Translations under genes and position numbers: made by a program
Source of the DNA: Cycas panzhihuaensis
Taxonomy: Eukaryota > Cycadophyta
Assembly (NCBI GenBank): GCA_023213395.1
Contig: CM041465.1
Coordinates: forward strand, 207,955,741-208,019,740
DNA length: 64,000 bases
Direction of reading: 5' to 3'
Part shown: positions 1 through 10,536 of the stretch, one piece after another
How positions within the stretch are numbered: the stretch's first letter is position 1
Layout of the letters: every line of letters begins with the position of its first letter
Notes under the pieces: generated by a model
Seen by the model: the letters and a program-made list of their open reading frames with translations, nothing else
The model's database searches: none
What the model was told of the DNA's origin: nothing

Positions 1-646
1 CATTTTCAACCGCAAGTTTAAATTCTTTAAACTTGTTCAAAGTTTCTTACTTGTGCTTTAGAAAGTAGACCCACACTTTATGTGAGAAATCATCAATGAA
101 TGTCATGAAGAATGATGATCCTCCATGAGACTGAGTGGTCATGGAACCACAAATGTCAGAATGTACAAGCTAAAGTGGATGTTGTGCTCTCTAGGCCTTA
201 CCTTTCTCAACAGGTTACCGATGTTGCTTCCCCATAAGGCATGATTCGCAAAGGCAATTACCCCCAGAAATTTTGGGTAAGCCATAAACCAAATTATGTC
301 TGAGCATCTCTCTGATGCTGTCAAGATTTAGATGTCCAAGTCTTTCATACCAAAGTTGAGTCTTATTTACAGAATGGGAGACACATGCATGAGATGATCC
401 AGATGTTGTGCCTAATTTGTAGAGGCCACAATCTTCATGATCAACTGCAACTATCTAGTTGTCTTTGTTCCTGATGATACACTTTCTGTCTTTGAATAGC
501 ACACTCATCTGTTGCTTATCAAGCTGACTGATAGAAAGTAAGTTTTTAGGTATTCTAGGAACTAGGAAAACATTTCCATTAGGGAATGCAGAATGCTCAT
601 CAAGAGGTGTAACTTGTCCTACACCAGATATTTAGACAGTGGCATC
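1..646 (-). pseudogene. Cop1 pol fragment: GAG-pre-integrase and integrase N-terminus
   Basis: Minus-strand translation gives the end of the protease region, then the GAG-pre-integrase zinc-binding block with the motif LWYERLGHLNLDS followed by CLCESCLMGKQHR (the HH and CC ligands of the integrase HHCC finger), then [10 protein letters not shown], which carries the first catalytic Asp, and [14 protein letters not shown] of the catalytic core. Several in-frame stops (for example inside the KGKA/RAQH and HK/ETL stretches) show it is dead. The enzyme would insert retrotransposon cDNA into host DNA. The second Asp and the Glu of the DDE triad are beyond the left edge. Confidence 0.85.
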
Positions 647-847
647 TGTTGGATATAATGTTTTATCTAGAGACCCACTTTGTATGTAACTTAAGACACT
701 CGCCACTTGGACACGTGTCAGTTAGACATGTAGCGATTACATTTAGTTCCAAAGGAGTTACAACTCCAACTTGTATAAATTTCCATTTAGTTGATCAATA
801 AGCATTGAAGCATTGATTACATTCATCCGTGTCTTAGAATTCTATCA
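647..847 (+). repeat. Cop2 5' LTR
   Basis: It begins TG and ends CA and matches 5586-5787. It contains a TATA-like TGTATAAAT at about 772-780, followed by sequence ending AATTCTATCA just before the primer-binding site. It would provide promoter and polyadenylation signals. Confidence 0.95.
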
Positions 848-859
848 TGGTATCGAAAG
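848..859 (+). promoter_or_regulatory. Cop2 primer-binding site (initiator Met tRNA type)
   Basis: TGGTATCGAAAG directly abuts the LTR end. It matches the first seven bases of the common plant PBS TGGTATCAGAGC and then diverges, so it is probably mutated. Confidence 0.8.
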
Positions 860-1575
860 GTGTCATCCTGTCTGATTGTGAGAGGGTTGTGCCAGTGATT
901 CAAGTTGTGTCCAAGCAAGATAGAGGTAGAATAACCGTGTGAAAGACTGAAAAAGTCCAGAAGGCAAGAAGGAGGCAGCCAAAGCCCAGTCCAGAATCAA
1001 AACAAAGAAGAGAAAAATTTTGACTGTGTACGGACACAGTACAAAACTGTACGGAACTGTATGGACCTGTACGGACAATAAATTGAAGTGCTCAGAATGA
1101 GCTAAAATTTGGCCAGAAGGTAGATCAGAGCATCCTTGTCATCTTTCTCTACTGGCATGAAGTCATCAGGAGCAGTTTCGAAGGGGTTTTACCCAGTTTT
1201 CAGAAGGGCGCGGGTCTAGAGACACAGGTACCCAAAATCCTCAGTTTTCTCTTGATTTTCTCTCTGAAAACGTTCATAAACTCTCTGTATACTCTGTACG
1301 GCCCCATTGTCACTGATTTTGACCAATTTAAATGAGTGATTTGATTGATATGAGCATTTTTTTCAAAAAAAACATAGCCGCCAAGATTGCTTTTCAGATT
1401 GTTTTTCTCCCAAACCAGGGACTGTCTTAGAAAAATAATTTCAAATCTGGAATCCTCTCGTCACCATCTTTCTTTTGAGGTATAGTTTGCCTTCATCCGT
1501 ACACCTTCCGTACCGTACAGAAATCCGTACCATTGTATAGCCTAGGATGTCTGCAACTTGTTTTTTGTGTCCATA
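860..1575 (+). other. Cop2 untranslated leader with GTACGG boxes
   Basis: No coding sequence is recognisable. The leader carries GTACGG at 1028, 1049, 1069 and 1296, and the reverse complement CCGTAC at 1497, 1508, 1513 and 1525. Short unrelated minus-strand ORFs here have no recognisable domain. Confidence 0.7.
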
Positions 1576-2395
1576 ATGTCTTCTCCTATCTTGGCTCTCT
1601 CTGATTCAGACAAGCTCACTGACAACAACTACCATATATGGAAAATCAAAATAGAAACCCTTCTGAGAGCCAAAAATGCTTGGCAAATAGCTCTTGAAAA
1701 GGAAGACGAGCCCAAAATAGTCGAGATCTAACAATTTGGGAAGAACGGATAGTCTTTGGAGTAATAGTGCTTAAGTTATCCATTTCACCCGCTACTTGTG
1801 TATGTGGAAAACTTAACCACTCGCTAAAACTGGAAGTGCTTTGAGAAATTGTATGGTCAAAAGAATAAAGCTAGAATAGTGGCACTCGAGGAATTATTCA
1901 AGATACACATGAAAGAAAAAAGCTGGATCAATTCATGCACAAAGTCATATCCTTGCGAATGATCTACTTAGTGCGGGATCCGCAATTTCGATTACGAATC
2001 GGTTGAAATGGTAGCCAGTAAATTGCCTAAATCCTTCGATGTCACGATTAACACTATTACAAATAATGATCAGATAGCAACAATGACATTGGACACACTC
2101 ACAGGACTAGTCCTAAGGCAAGAACAAAGAAATAGAAGATATGAAGAGTCTGTAGAACTTGAAGATGCTTTTGTATCCAGACTAAATCTGGGAACTAGAG
2201 GAAGAAGCAGAGGACAAGGAAGGAAGAGGACGCATCTCAGCACCAAGACTGTGCTACAATCGTGGTAAGACCGATCATTTTGCAAGTTCCTGTAGAGCAT
2301 TTGATCTGTGTTATCATTGTGGCCAAGTAGGGCACTTTCCATACCAATGCCCAACTAGGAGAGCTGACATTCAGAAAGGTAAAAGACCCATGGGC
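1576..2395 (+). pseudogene. Cop2 gag (nucleocapsid/capsid)
   Basis: The ATG at 1576 opens MSSPILALSDSDKLTDNNYH, a gag N-terminus matching Cop8 (DKLTNTNYHIWKIKIKTLLR). A TAA at about 1729 and frame changes interrupt the capsid domain; the frame is readable again from 2008 (MVASKLPKSFDVTINTITNN). Near the end are two zinc knuckles: CYNRGKTDHFASSC, where the second Cys has become Arg, and CYHCGQVGHFPYQC, which keeps the full CX2CX4HX4C pattern. Gag would form virus-like particles and bind element RNA in the cytoplasm. An acidic run of glutamates follows and leads into protease. Confidence 0.85.
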
Positions 2396-3760
2396 AATTA
2401 CAGTAAGGAACAAAATGAAGAAGAAGAGGAGGAGACCGCATTCATCGTTGCTCTTGCCGCATCTCTCCAAGATAAAGACGTGTGGTACATCGACTCAGAA
2501 GCATCGCGTTACATGACTAGCTGGGAGGAGTGGTTCGAAACCTTGCAGCCTTATGCCTCAGACAAATCTGTAGAGCTAGGGGAAAAATATCCCCTCAACA
2601 TCAAGGGTGTAGGAACCATTGCTATAGAACTGCAAGGTAGCATCAAAAAAATTGGAAATGTGTTGTTAGTTCCTGACATAAAGATGAATCTTCTGTCTGT
2701 ATCCTAACTTGGAAAAAAGGGTCTGAGAACTGTCTTTGATGAAAAAGGATATTGTTATATCCTTGACATGAAAAATAATGGCCATGTAATTGCAAAGGGG
2801 ATAGAAAGTAATGACCTGTATAGGTTGCTTTCATATCCTGTCATGCCTATTGTAAAAGCATGCATTGTTGCAAATTATAATGACAAAATGTGGCATTTCA
2901 AGTATGGACACCTTCCATTAGACAAATTTAAAAAAGAAAAAAAAGGAAGGTTTAGTTGATGGACTCCCATCAATCACTTCAGATAATTTTGTATGTAAAA
3001 GTTGCCAATCAGGGAAGCAACAAAGATTGCCCTTCAAGGAAGGGCAAATGGCAAGCCCAAAAGAAACTAGAACTCATTCACACTAATATATGTGGACCGC
3101 TCACTCCGCACTCCATCAACGGATGCAAATGCTTTCTCACCTTCATAGATGACATGACAAGGAAAATTTGGGTATATTTTTTGCATAACAAGTCTGAAGT
3201 ATATGCAACATTCAAAGAGTTCAAAGCAGAAGTTGAACTAGAGTCCGAAGAAAAAATCAAATGCATACGATCAGATGGGGGAGGTGAATACATTTCAAAA
3301 GAATTCTTGGAATATTGCAAAGTCAATGGAATTCAAGATGATCACCACTCCCTATACACCTCAATCCAATGGGGTGGCAGAAAGGAAGAACAGAGTGATC
3401 ATGGAAATGGCTCGTAGTATGGTGCATGGGAAGGGAGTCCCAAAGAATTACTAGGTAGAGGCAGTAAACATTGCATGTTACTTACTGAATAGGAGCCCAA
3501 CCAAAGCAGTAGAACATCTTACACCTGAAGAAGCCTGGACAGGAAAAAACCCAGATGTTAGCCGTCTAAAGGTATTTGGCAGTCAAGCCTTTGTACACAT
3601 ACCAGACAAAAGAAGAACCAAGCTGGACTCAAAAAGCATAGAGTGTATCATGATTGGATACAGTAAAAACTCTAAAGCCTACAAGTGCATAGATCCCAAG
3701 ACAAACAAGATCTATGCAAGTCGTGATGTTGTGTTCAACGAAGATAGTGATGAAGAGCTT
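2396..3760 (+). pseudogene. Cop2 protease and integrase
   Basis: The protease active site reads WYIDSEASRYMT; copia proteases normally have DSGAS, so the catalytic-loop Gly is replaced by Glu. Pre-integrase follows with frame breaks. The integrase core begins LIHTNICGPL, where the first catalytic Asp is Asn, then [11 protein letters not shown] (second Asp kept) and, after a frameshift near 3340, NGVAERKNR (Glu kept). The C-terminal part runs to SRDVVFNEDS at about 3745. At least one catalytic change in each enzyme plus the frameshifts make this copy inactive. Confidence 0.85.
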
Positions 3761-5570
3761 AGCAAGCAAATCCAAGTAATAGAGGGACATTCTCAGAACA
3801 TTCTTCAAGAACCACCTAAAGAAGAACCTAAAGAACGATCCGAAATTACCTCTGAAGATCTTCCAGAAGAAACTCAAGAAAGTCACCCTACTTCGGAAGA
3901 TGAGGAAACATTTCCAGATGAACCCAAGGCAGTTGAAACAAAAAAAGAAAAAAGGCTTCCCAAATGGTATCTCAAAACCATTGAGGAAAGAAAGGAAGAC
4001 ATCTCACCACACAGGACAAGAAGCCAAAAACCAAAGGCTCTGTACAGCCATCTGGAACCGCAGTTGTATACAGAAGCTAAAGAACACTCAGTTTGGAGAA
4101 ATGCCATGAATTCCAAATTAGACTCTATCATTAAGAATCAAACCTGGGATTTAGTAGAATTACCACCAAATAAATCAGTGGTAAATTGCAGATGGATCTA
4201 CAAAATAAAGGAAGAAGCAAATGGGAAAGTGGAAAAATATAAGGCCAGGTTAGTTGCTAAGGGATACACTCAAACAACTAGGGTGGACTATGATGAAACC
4301 TTCTCACCAGTAGCGAAACTCAGCACTGTGAGAACAGTAATTGCTCTAGCAGCTCAAAAAAATTGGAATGTGTATCAATTAGATGTCAAAAGTGCATTTC
4401 TAAATGGAGAGATCAAGGAAGAAGTCTATATGGCCCAACTAAAGGATATGTTAAGGTGGTCAGGAACACTTGGTCTGCAAATTAAAGAAAGCCTTGTATG
4501 GTCTAAAGCAAGCTCCTCGTGCCTAGTATGCCAAACTTGATGAATACCTATGTGAAAATGCGTTCAACAAAATTTCAGACTCAAGCTTATATGTAAAAGG
4601 TACGAACGAAGCTGTCATAATTCTGGTTGTATATGTTGATGACATGATACTTACAGGTAATGATGTTGAATTTGTAAGTGACATAAAACATCAATTGGAG
4701 AGGAAGTTTGAAATGACCAACCTAGGTCCTCTCAACTATTACCTAGGGATCCAAGTAGAACAACAGGACATCGCATCCTTATGTCAGACCAAATACATCA
4801 AAGATTTGTTAGCAAAGTTCAGAATGGAAGAGTGCAATCCATGTAGCACACCAATGGAAGTCAATTGCAACATGATACCAGACGAAGAAGAACCTCACAT
4901 CAATGCCACATTGTACAAGCAACTTGTTGGGAGTCTCATCTATCTGACAGCAACTAGACCAAACATTGCTTATTCTATGGGATTAATATCTAGATACATG
5001 CATGAGCCAAGACAAAGACATTGGCAAACAACAAACAAGATACTAAGGTATCTGAAGGGAACGACAGAACTAAAGTTGACATATCCAAAGGAGAATACAA
5101 CGCAGTTATTTGGATACTATGACTCAGATTGGACAGGTGACAAGGAACAAAGAAAATCCACCAGCGGACATTGCTTCTTCCTTAGATCAGCTCCTATCTC
5201 CTAGAGCAGTAAGAAACAAGCCACTGTGGCCCTATCATCCACAGAAGTAGAGTACAAGTCAGCTGTCAATGCCACCACAGAAGCAATTTGGTGGAGGCAA
5301 CTTCTTCAGGATCTAAATCTGTCTCAACAAGAAGCCACTATACTCCATTGCGACAATTACAGTGCAATCAAGATTGCAAAGAACCCAGTACTGCATGCCA
5401 GAACAAAACACATTGAGGTGCATCAACACTTCATCCGAGAAAAGTTTCAAAGTAAGGAAATCAATCTTGTGTACTGCCCAACTTCAGATCAAGTGGCTGA
5501 CATTCTGACCAAGCCTCTGGGCAAAGACAAATTTCAAATTCTCAGAGACAAAATAGGATTAGCCAAATAA
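3761..5570 (+). pseudogene. Cop2 acidic linker, reverse transcriptase and RNase H
   Basis: An acidic linker rich in Glu, Pro and Lys (3761-4070) joins integrase to RT. RT starts near HSVWRNAMNSKLDS and contains LVAKGYTQ, YQLDVKSAFLNGE and the catalytic LVVYVDDMILTGND motif (about 4628-4665). A frameshift at about 4440 to 4560 breaks the fingers/palm junction. RNase H follows with DSDWTGDKEQRKSTSGH, one stop at about 5203, then LSSTEVEYKSAV and ILHCDNYSAIKIAKN, ending ADILTKPLGKDKFQ and a TAA at 5568-5570, immediately before the polypurine tract. Confidence 0.9.
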
Positions 5571-5585
5571 AACATTAAGAGAGGG
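5571..5585 (+). promoter_or_regulatory. Cop2 polypurine tract
   Basis: The purine-rich AACATTAAGAGAGGG ends exactly at the start of the 3' LTR and would prime plus-strand DNA synthesis. The same tract precedes the LTR in Cop5, Cop7 and Cop8. Confidence 0.85.
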
Positions 5586-5787
5586 TGTTGGATATAATGT
5601 TTTATCTAGAGACCCACTTTGTATGTAACTTAAGACACTCACCACTTGGACACGTGTCAGTTAGACATGTAGCGGTTACATTTAGTTCCAAAGGAGTTAC
5701 AACTCCAACTTGTATAAATTTCCATTCAGTTGATCAATAAGCATTGAAACATTCAGTTCTGTTCATCTGTGTCTTAGAATTCTATCA
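5586..5787 (+). repeat. Cop2 3' LTR
   Basis: Matches 647-847 with the same TG and CA ends. It is followed by GCATT, the right copy of the target-site duplication. Confidence 0.95.
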
Positions 5788-7019
5788 GCATTGTCCTTGA
5801 ATGTCACTATTTCTCCCTGACATTCTTGAAAATTTAATAATATGTTTGCATCACCTGTCATGTGACGTGATGTGCTAGAATCAATGATCCAAGTATTATC
5901 ACTGTGGCAGCCACTATATGCAAAAAAAGTCATGTCACTTGGATCAAGTTGTGTTGTGTGGCCTTGAAAACCACCACGATTTGTCCTTTGTTGTCAACCA
6001 CCTCGCAATGCAATTCGAGTTGGTCCTTGTTGCTGCTGACGTTGTTGATGTTGCTGATGCTAATTCCATTGCCGCTGATGAAAATTCTGTTGACGTTGAA
6101 CTTGTTGCTGTTGTGGTTGTTGCAAGTCATGCAGACATTTTCTGCAGTTAAGCTAAATGTGGCCAACTTTGCCGCAATAGTGACAGACGACAGTCTTTGA
6201 TTTTATGTTAAGACTGCCAAATTTTCTAAGAAAATTTGGCTTGGGCTCGAATTGCTGCTTAGGTTTAAACTTCGCGGAGAAAGCACTTGATGTGCTTGCT
6301 TCATCTTGCCGCGAATAAACTTCTTCTTCTTGCAGCAATAAACGTTCTAACTCATTAAAAGTTAGAATGGACAAAGTTCCATTTCGAGAAATGTCAGAAA
6401 TAAAACCATTGTATTCTTTAGGCAAAGCATGAATTGTTGCAGTAACCAGGTCTTCATTTGTGATTGGTTTGCCAAGTGTTGTTAGTTAATTACTGACAGC
6501 CTTAATTGAAGATAAGTAGGCTGCCATTGGAACAACATACTTCAAACTGAATAATTTTGCTTTATACATCACAATTCGCGCATCATCTTTTCGTTCATAC
6601 AATGAAACGATTATATCCCAAACAATTTTTGAAGTTGAAGTAGATTCAATTTAATGGTGTTTGCATTTAGCATCTGAGTCACCAATATAATTATAGTACC
6701 AGATGAAACTTTGAAACCGTTGAGTTGACGCCGCTTAAGTTCCACTCAATATCCAACAAGAGATCAGTACGAGACTGAAAAATTTGTGGACGGAATGGAG
6801 GGCTTGGCTCGCAAGTTTTTTCAACCTGATAGCTAGATCAGCGTTGGCCAAGTTATCGGCACTTTGAGGCAGAGTATAAATCCTTTTCAAGCCTCCCCAG
6901 TTAAGCATTTTAATGAATAAAAGTGGGTTGATTTTAGTGCTGAAAAACATGTGCTTGAAGGCCTTGATTGCTGCGAAAAAATGTTGTCGAAAAAGCTCCA
7001 AGTTAGAATATAGTTGCAT
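5788..7019 (-). pseudogene. Cop1 gag and protease remnant
   Basis: Reading leftwards, the cleanest part of gag is at 6153-6720 (SLYERKDDARIVMYKAKLFS, then FNELERLLLQEEEVYSR), followed by the zinc knuckle CHYCGKVGHI (final Cys region after a stop), then a glutamine-rich linker (5950-6150, repeated CAG/CAA-type codons with stops), and a protease motif TWIIDSSTSRHMTG, where DSGAS has become DSSTS. The upstream part, 6720-7019, is open but does not match gag well and may be leader. Gag of Cop3 has the same order of parts, so the two families are related. Several stops make it non-functional. Confidence 0.8.
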
Positions 7020-9100
7020 TGATTATCAAGTGATGCAACTAAGTTAAAATAACAATCTCATAAAGAGATAAACAACAGCAAAAACACCACAATTTAATGC
7101 CTTCAATCAAGCCAATAATGAAGCAAGTTCACAGAGAACACTTGGGATCGAAAAAATGATCCCTACGCACCAAAAATTTGTAGCTTTTTATTGATCTTTG
7201 TCCCCCTTTTTGTTGATGTTGATTCTCACTAAAAATGGGTCACCTCGCAGGAAGCCCAGTGAGAAAAAAAAGCCTTTAGTTGGTACAATTTAAGGCTTAA
7301 AAACAGGTCAAAATAATGGTGCTTAAATCACCATAATACACTTGGAACATATTACAAGGTAGTGTGATTAACACACTTTATAAAAACTTTGAAAAAAATG
7401 AATTTTGATCACTTTTTTAACTCACAAAATTAATGACTTCAGTTACTAAAGAACTTAAATGTCATTAAAGTGAGTACTTTCAAAGGAAACATAATAAGAT
7501 CACTTTAAAATAGTGATTTTAATTTCAAAATAAAAATTGCAAATTTTTTTATGTTGTTTAGTGTGATTATCACACTAAAATAACTAATACCTAGGTCCTT
7601 TAAAAAAAATAAAAGTTAAAAAACAAAAGACTTTAGAAAGTCTATAATTAAAGGGAAAAATTAAATTTAGAATATACCATGTATATTCTAAATTGTATAA
7701 ACCAAAGTTTGTGGATTATTACAAGTCGATGATGCCGGCTGCGGAGGATTTCCAACGGCAGAAGCCGTGAAATTACGGGCTGATTTCAGCGGGCGCCGTC
7801 AGGTGGAGATGACTGAGGAGCCGCACTTGGGGCACAGGCCGTAGAGAGCACGGAGGCGCCAGAACAGACGGGGCGTAGGGAGTTGTAGCTGAGACGAAAG
7901 ACAAGCACAGAGGCACCAGAACGATCGGACAGAAGCCGCCGAGTGCAGATCGCACAATAGGGACGGGCAGGCCATAGACGCACGGAGGAGAATGCATGGA
8001 TGGGAGTCGTAACCTTGAGAACCTGCTCGATAGTAGGAGCCGACTATTAACAGCCACACGAGTTAGAGCCACGCAGGGTGCTGCATATGGACGAGAGCAG
8101 CACAATGAGCACGCCAGATTAGGGCCGCACAATGAGCAGAAGTTGCCTTCGAATGTCACACCAGAATGGAGCAAGTGCAGGTTGAAGCCACGAAGGGTAC
8201 ACGTATGGGTGTCTCTGCAGATTGAAGCCACAAGAATTACTTGTGTTACAGCTGCATGGTGAAAATAACTAGAGAGGAGCCGCTCAATAATGGAGATAGA
8301 TCCGTCCATGTGAGTTGTGGTGTTTGTACACTGAGTACAATAGAGAAGTCACACCACGTAATGGAGAGGTGCTAACAGAATGAGTTGAGATATATATTTT
8401 GTTTTCAACCCTTCAAAAAAACAAAGGAGAGTCACATGGACAGTCTCCTTCCTCTCTTTTAATCAGTGATAAAATGAGCCAACCACCTACTGGCTCAAAG
8501 AGGGCTGTCCAACATAGAGGCTCCAAAAAAAAATTTAATACAAATCCTCTTTAATGAGAATAATTCAGGGTTAAAATCCTTTGTAAGAGTCCCTACAATA
8601 AACACCTAGACAACCACCACTTTTTCCTTTAAACCTCTTTTTTTTAAGGCAACAAAGTGCAAATTTAAAACAACTCTTGAAATAATTAATAATTTCAAGA
8701 ATTATGTGTATATGTCACAAGAATGAGGCCTCTCCTCTCAAAAAAAAACTTCTGAAAATTGCTTGTGCATTTGACTTTGCCACCAAGTTGCAAAGATTGC
8801 AACACAACTTTGATCTTGTGAAAAAAACACAAGAAAATTAGCTCCTTATCACCTGCAACTTTTAGTATCATCAACCTTTTTCTGGCCACAAAATTAGTTC
8901 TCAAAAAAGTGCAAATATGCAACACTTTGCATCAAAGATTCTTAAAAAAATTTGCAAGACAAAAAAGTGTGAACAAAGTCCTTCAGGATTAAACCTCAAG
9001 AAATTACTCCTTGCTCCAACTGGATCACCTTCGTATGGCGAAGGTCATCACCAAACTTAGAGAAATTCGAAGCCACCTATCTGCTCCTCAAGATGCCGTA
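7020..9100 (-). other. Cop1 untranslated leader
   Basis: About 2 kb lie between gag and the primer-binding site. Most of it is AT-rich with A/T runs. An embedded GC-rich island occupies about 7730-8310. Short ORFs elsewhere (for example 8695-8925 minus) have no recognisable domain. Cop3 has a similarly long leader, so length alone is a family trait. Confidence 0.65.
7773..8309 (-). other. 178-codon ORF in a GC-rich island of the Cop1 leader, function unknown
   Basis: An uninterrupted minus-strand ORF lies in the same direction as Cop1 gag, in a segment visibly richer in G and C than its surroundings. The product is rich in Leu, Ser, Pro, Cys and Arg and has no domain I recognise. The DNA holds near-repeats, such as CACGGAGGCGCCAGAAC and CACAGAGGCACCAGAAC. 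Overlapping open frames exist on both strands, as expected where stop codons are rare, so chance is the simplest explanation. A pre-gag ORF of the retrotransposon is possible but unproven. Confidence 0.25.
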
Positions 9101-9112
9101 GCTCTGATACCA
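9101..9112 (-). promoter_or_regulatory. Cop1 primer-binding site
   Basis: The plus strand reads GCTCTGATACCA, the exact complement of TGGTATCAGAGC, the initiator-Met tRNA PBS of plant LTR retrotransposons. It fixes the orientation of Cop1 and the inner edge of its 5' LTR. Confidence 0.9.
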
Positions 9113-9115
9113 AAT

Positions 9116-9624
9116 TGAAAGACTAGATGGAGACAATACAGGAGCTAGAATCTATTGAGAAGCTAGAGAGGACATCGAAATATGAAGGACAATACACTCA
9201 TACAAGATGATAGGGAGGAGTATTGCACCTCAACTCAACCTATCACAACATACAAGTATGAAGGAGAATTCCTCTCAACACTTCACCTACAAGAGACACT
9301 TACAGCAGCATAACTCTTACTCAAAATACTACATACCAAAACATGAGAATAAGGCTCCTTATAAAGGAGATTGGACGATCAGAATTTCAACACGTCACTG
9401 ATCAACACTAAGAGCCAAATTTGATTAGGACTCTTCTATCTCCAAGGATAAGGATAAAGCCCACAAAAGTTGACTTCTCACAAGCACATGTGAGAAAAGT
9501 CACTACAAGACAAAAGGCAATTTTATAATCCAACAAATGAACACTTTAGGATAAAGGGCCTAAAGTGACAAAAATATTAATACACAAGGCCAAGACTTAA
9601 TGCTTAGGAATGAAGGTTCTAACA
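9116..9624 (-). repeat. Cop1 5' LTR (probable)
   Basis: It starts TGAAAGACTAG three bases beyond the PBS and is taken to end at GGTTCTAACA, giving TG...CA ends and about 509 bp. The partner LTR is outside the window, so the outer edge is an inference from the CA end only. Confidence 0.6.
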
Positions 9625-9893
9625 GTAAGATCCTTCTTTATGTATTCATAGACAAGTGTCTGCTACGTGTCTCTTAGATACATGTCGGTTACAATGTACA
9701 ACTTGTATATATATGTAATTGATCTCTCATAATAAATCAACAATCTTTCTAATATCTATCTCTGAGTTTCTAGAGCAACCCTACCATTCATATCAAATCT
9801 TTTCAAGTTGACCCAATTTGGGCAATTATAACTTCCTTCCATAATCATGGGCACATACATGTTAGATGCATCATCACCAGAAGCAAAATACAA
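9625..9893. other. Spacer with an LTR-like remnant
   Basis: From about 9640 to 9770 the sequence resembles the second half of a copia LTR: a CTACGTGTCTCTTAGATACA segment, then CTTGTATATATATG and ATCTCTCATAATAAATCAAC, in the same order as comparable words in the Cop2 LTR. No partner, PBS or tract is visible. The part at 9780-9893 is open on the minus strand but not recognised; after removal of Cop3 it would join the DNA at 25790. Confidence 0.35.
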
Positions 9894-9898
9894 CCCCT

Positions 9899-10536
9899 TG
9901 CTGAGAAAGCCAAGGGATTAGAATGCCTAAGACCAATAAAATCCAAGATGTTGAAGATAGTTCACTCTAGTTCTAGAAAGCATAAGAGAGAAACTAAAAG
10001 GTAAGCAAGACCAAGATCAAAGGAGCAAGATGATACCAAAGTATGAGAAGAAGGAATTAGTCCTACTCAAAAGAATACCAATTGATTCTAGAAAGAATAA
10101 CAACAAAACTAAAAAATAAGCAAGACCAAGATCAAAGGAGCAAGATGATATCAAAGTATGAGGAGAAGGAATTAGTCCTACTCTAAAGAATGCTAGTTGA
10201 TTAGCAAACTGATAGCATAACCTTACACTCCAACTCTACATATGAGACATGAGGAGAGGTCTCTATATATAGGGAAACAAGTTGCAAACATCCAAGCTAC
10301 ATGCAATGCATGTCTTGCATGTCATGCATGAAGGACATGTGTCCTTTTGGGCTCTGAAGTGAGCAAAGATGCATGAGGGTCCATTTGACCCTTTAGTTAC
10401 AATGTTCTGTCACTAGGAGGAATGTGGGTGTGCACTTATTACTTAAGTGATAAGTCACCCCAGGAAGTACAAAATAATGAATGAAAGAATAAAGTGAATA
10501 AAGTACATATTTAACATATAAACATAAAGCTTAACA
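9899..10536 (-). repeat. Cop3 3' LTR
   Basis: It is 638 bp, begins TGCTGAGAAAG on the plus strand and ends TTAACA. A 115 bp tandem duplication starts at 9971 and 10086. It contains CTATATATAG at about 10262-10271, a plausible TATA region read from the minus strand, and a nearly perfect palindrome TTATTACTTAAGTGATAA near 10436-10453. Confidence 0.92.
9971..10200 (-). repeat. 115 bp tandem duplication inside the Cop3 LTR
   Basis: Two adjacent units begin TTCTAGAAAG (9971 and 10086), and each continues through AAGCAAGACCAAGATCAAAG and GAATTAGTCCTACTC. The same duplication is in the other LTR at 25188 and 25303, also 115 bp apart. The related Cop6 LTRs carry only one unit. Confidence 0.85.

Larger units (their letters stand above)
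647..5787 (+). mobile_element. Cop2: complete Ty1/copia LTR retrotransposon inserted in Cop1
   Basis: Two LTRs of 201 and 202 bp, both starting TGTTGGATATAATG and ending GAATTCTATCA, enclose a primer-binding site, a 0.7 kb leader, gag, protease, integrase, RT, RNase H and a polypurine tract. Flanking bases are GCATC on the left and GCATT on the right. The LTRs differ at a handful of scattered sites plus a short divergent patch near the 3' end (about 5 percent by eye), so the insertion is not recent. Coding regions carry stops and frameshifts. Its protein sequences resemble those of Cop5, Cop7 and Cop8, so these four belong to related families. Confidence 0.95.
1..9624 (-). mobile_element. Cop1: Ty1/copia LTR retrotransposon, minus strand, left end outside the window, split by Cop2
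   Basis: Reading leftwards from its 5' LTR (about 9116-9624) the element shows a primer-binding site, a long leader, gag, zinc knuckle, protease remnant, GAG-pre-integrase and the start of integrase, which runs off the window at base 1. Cop2 (647-5787) is inserted at the protease/pre-integrase boundary: the Cop1 reading frame resumes on both sides of it, and the flanks GCATC and GCATT form a target-site duplication with one mismatch. The 3' half (rest of integrase, RT, RNase H, 3' LTR) lies to the left of the window. The order gag-protease-integrase before RT identifies copia rather than gypsy. Confidence 0.85.

Noticed and set aside
863-1078. Minus-strand 71-codon ORF in the Cop2 leader
   Set aside because: It overlaps the GTACGG boxes, is antisense to the element and has no recognisable domain; a chance ORF.
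2070-2470. Minus-strand ORFs opposite Cop2 gag
   Set aside because: They are shadows of the gag frame and read no known protein.
7786-8262. Other overlapping ORFs on both strands in the GC-rich island
   Set aside because: Several open frames overlap simply because stop codons are rare there; none has a domain.
9971-10200. CRISPR-like array
   Set aside because: Only two long adjacent units without spacers, within an LTR; it is a tandem duplication.
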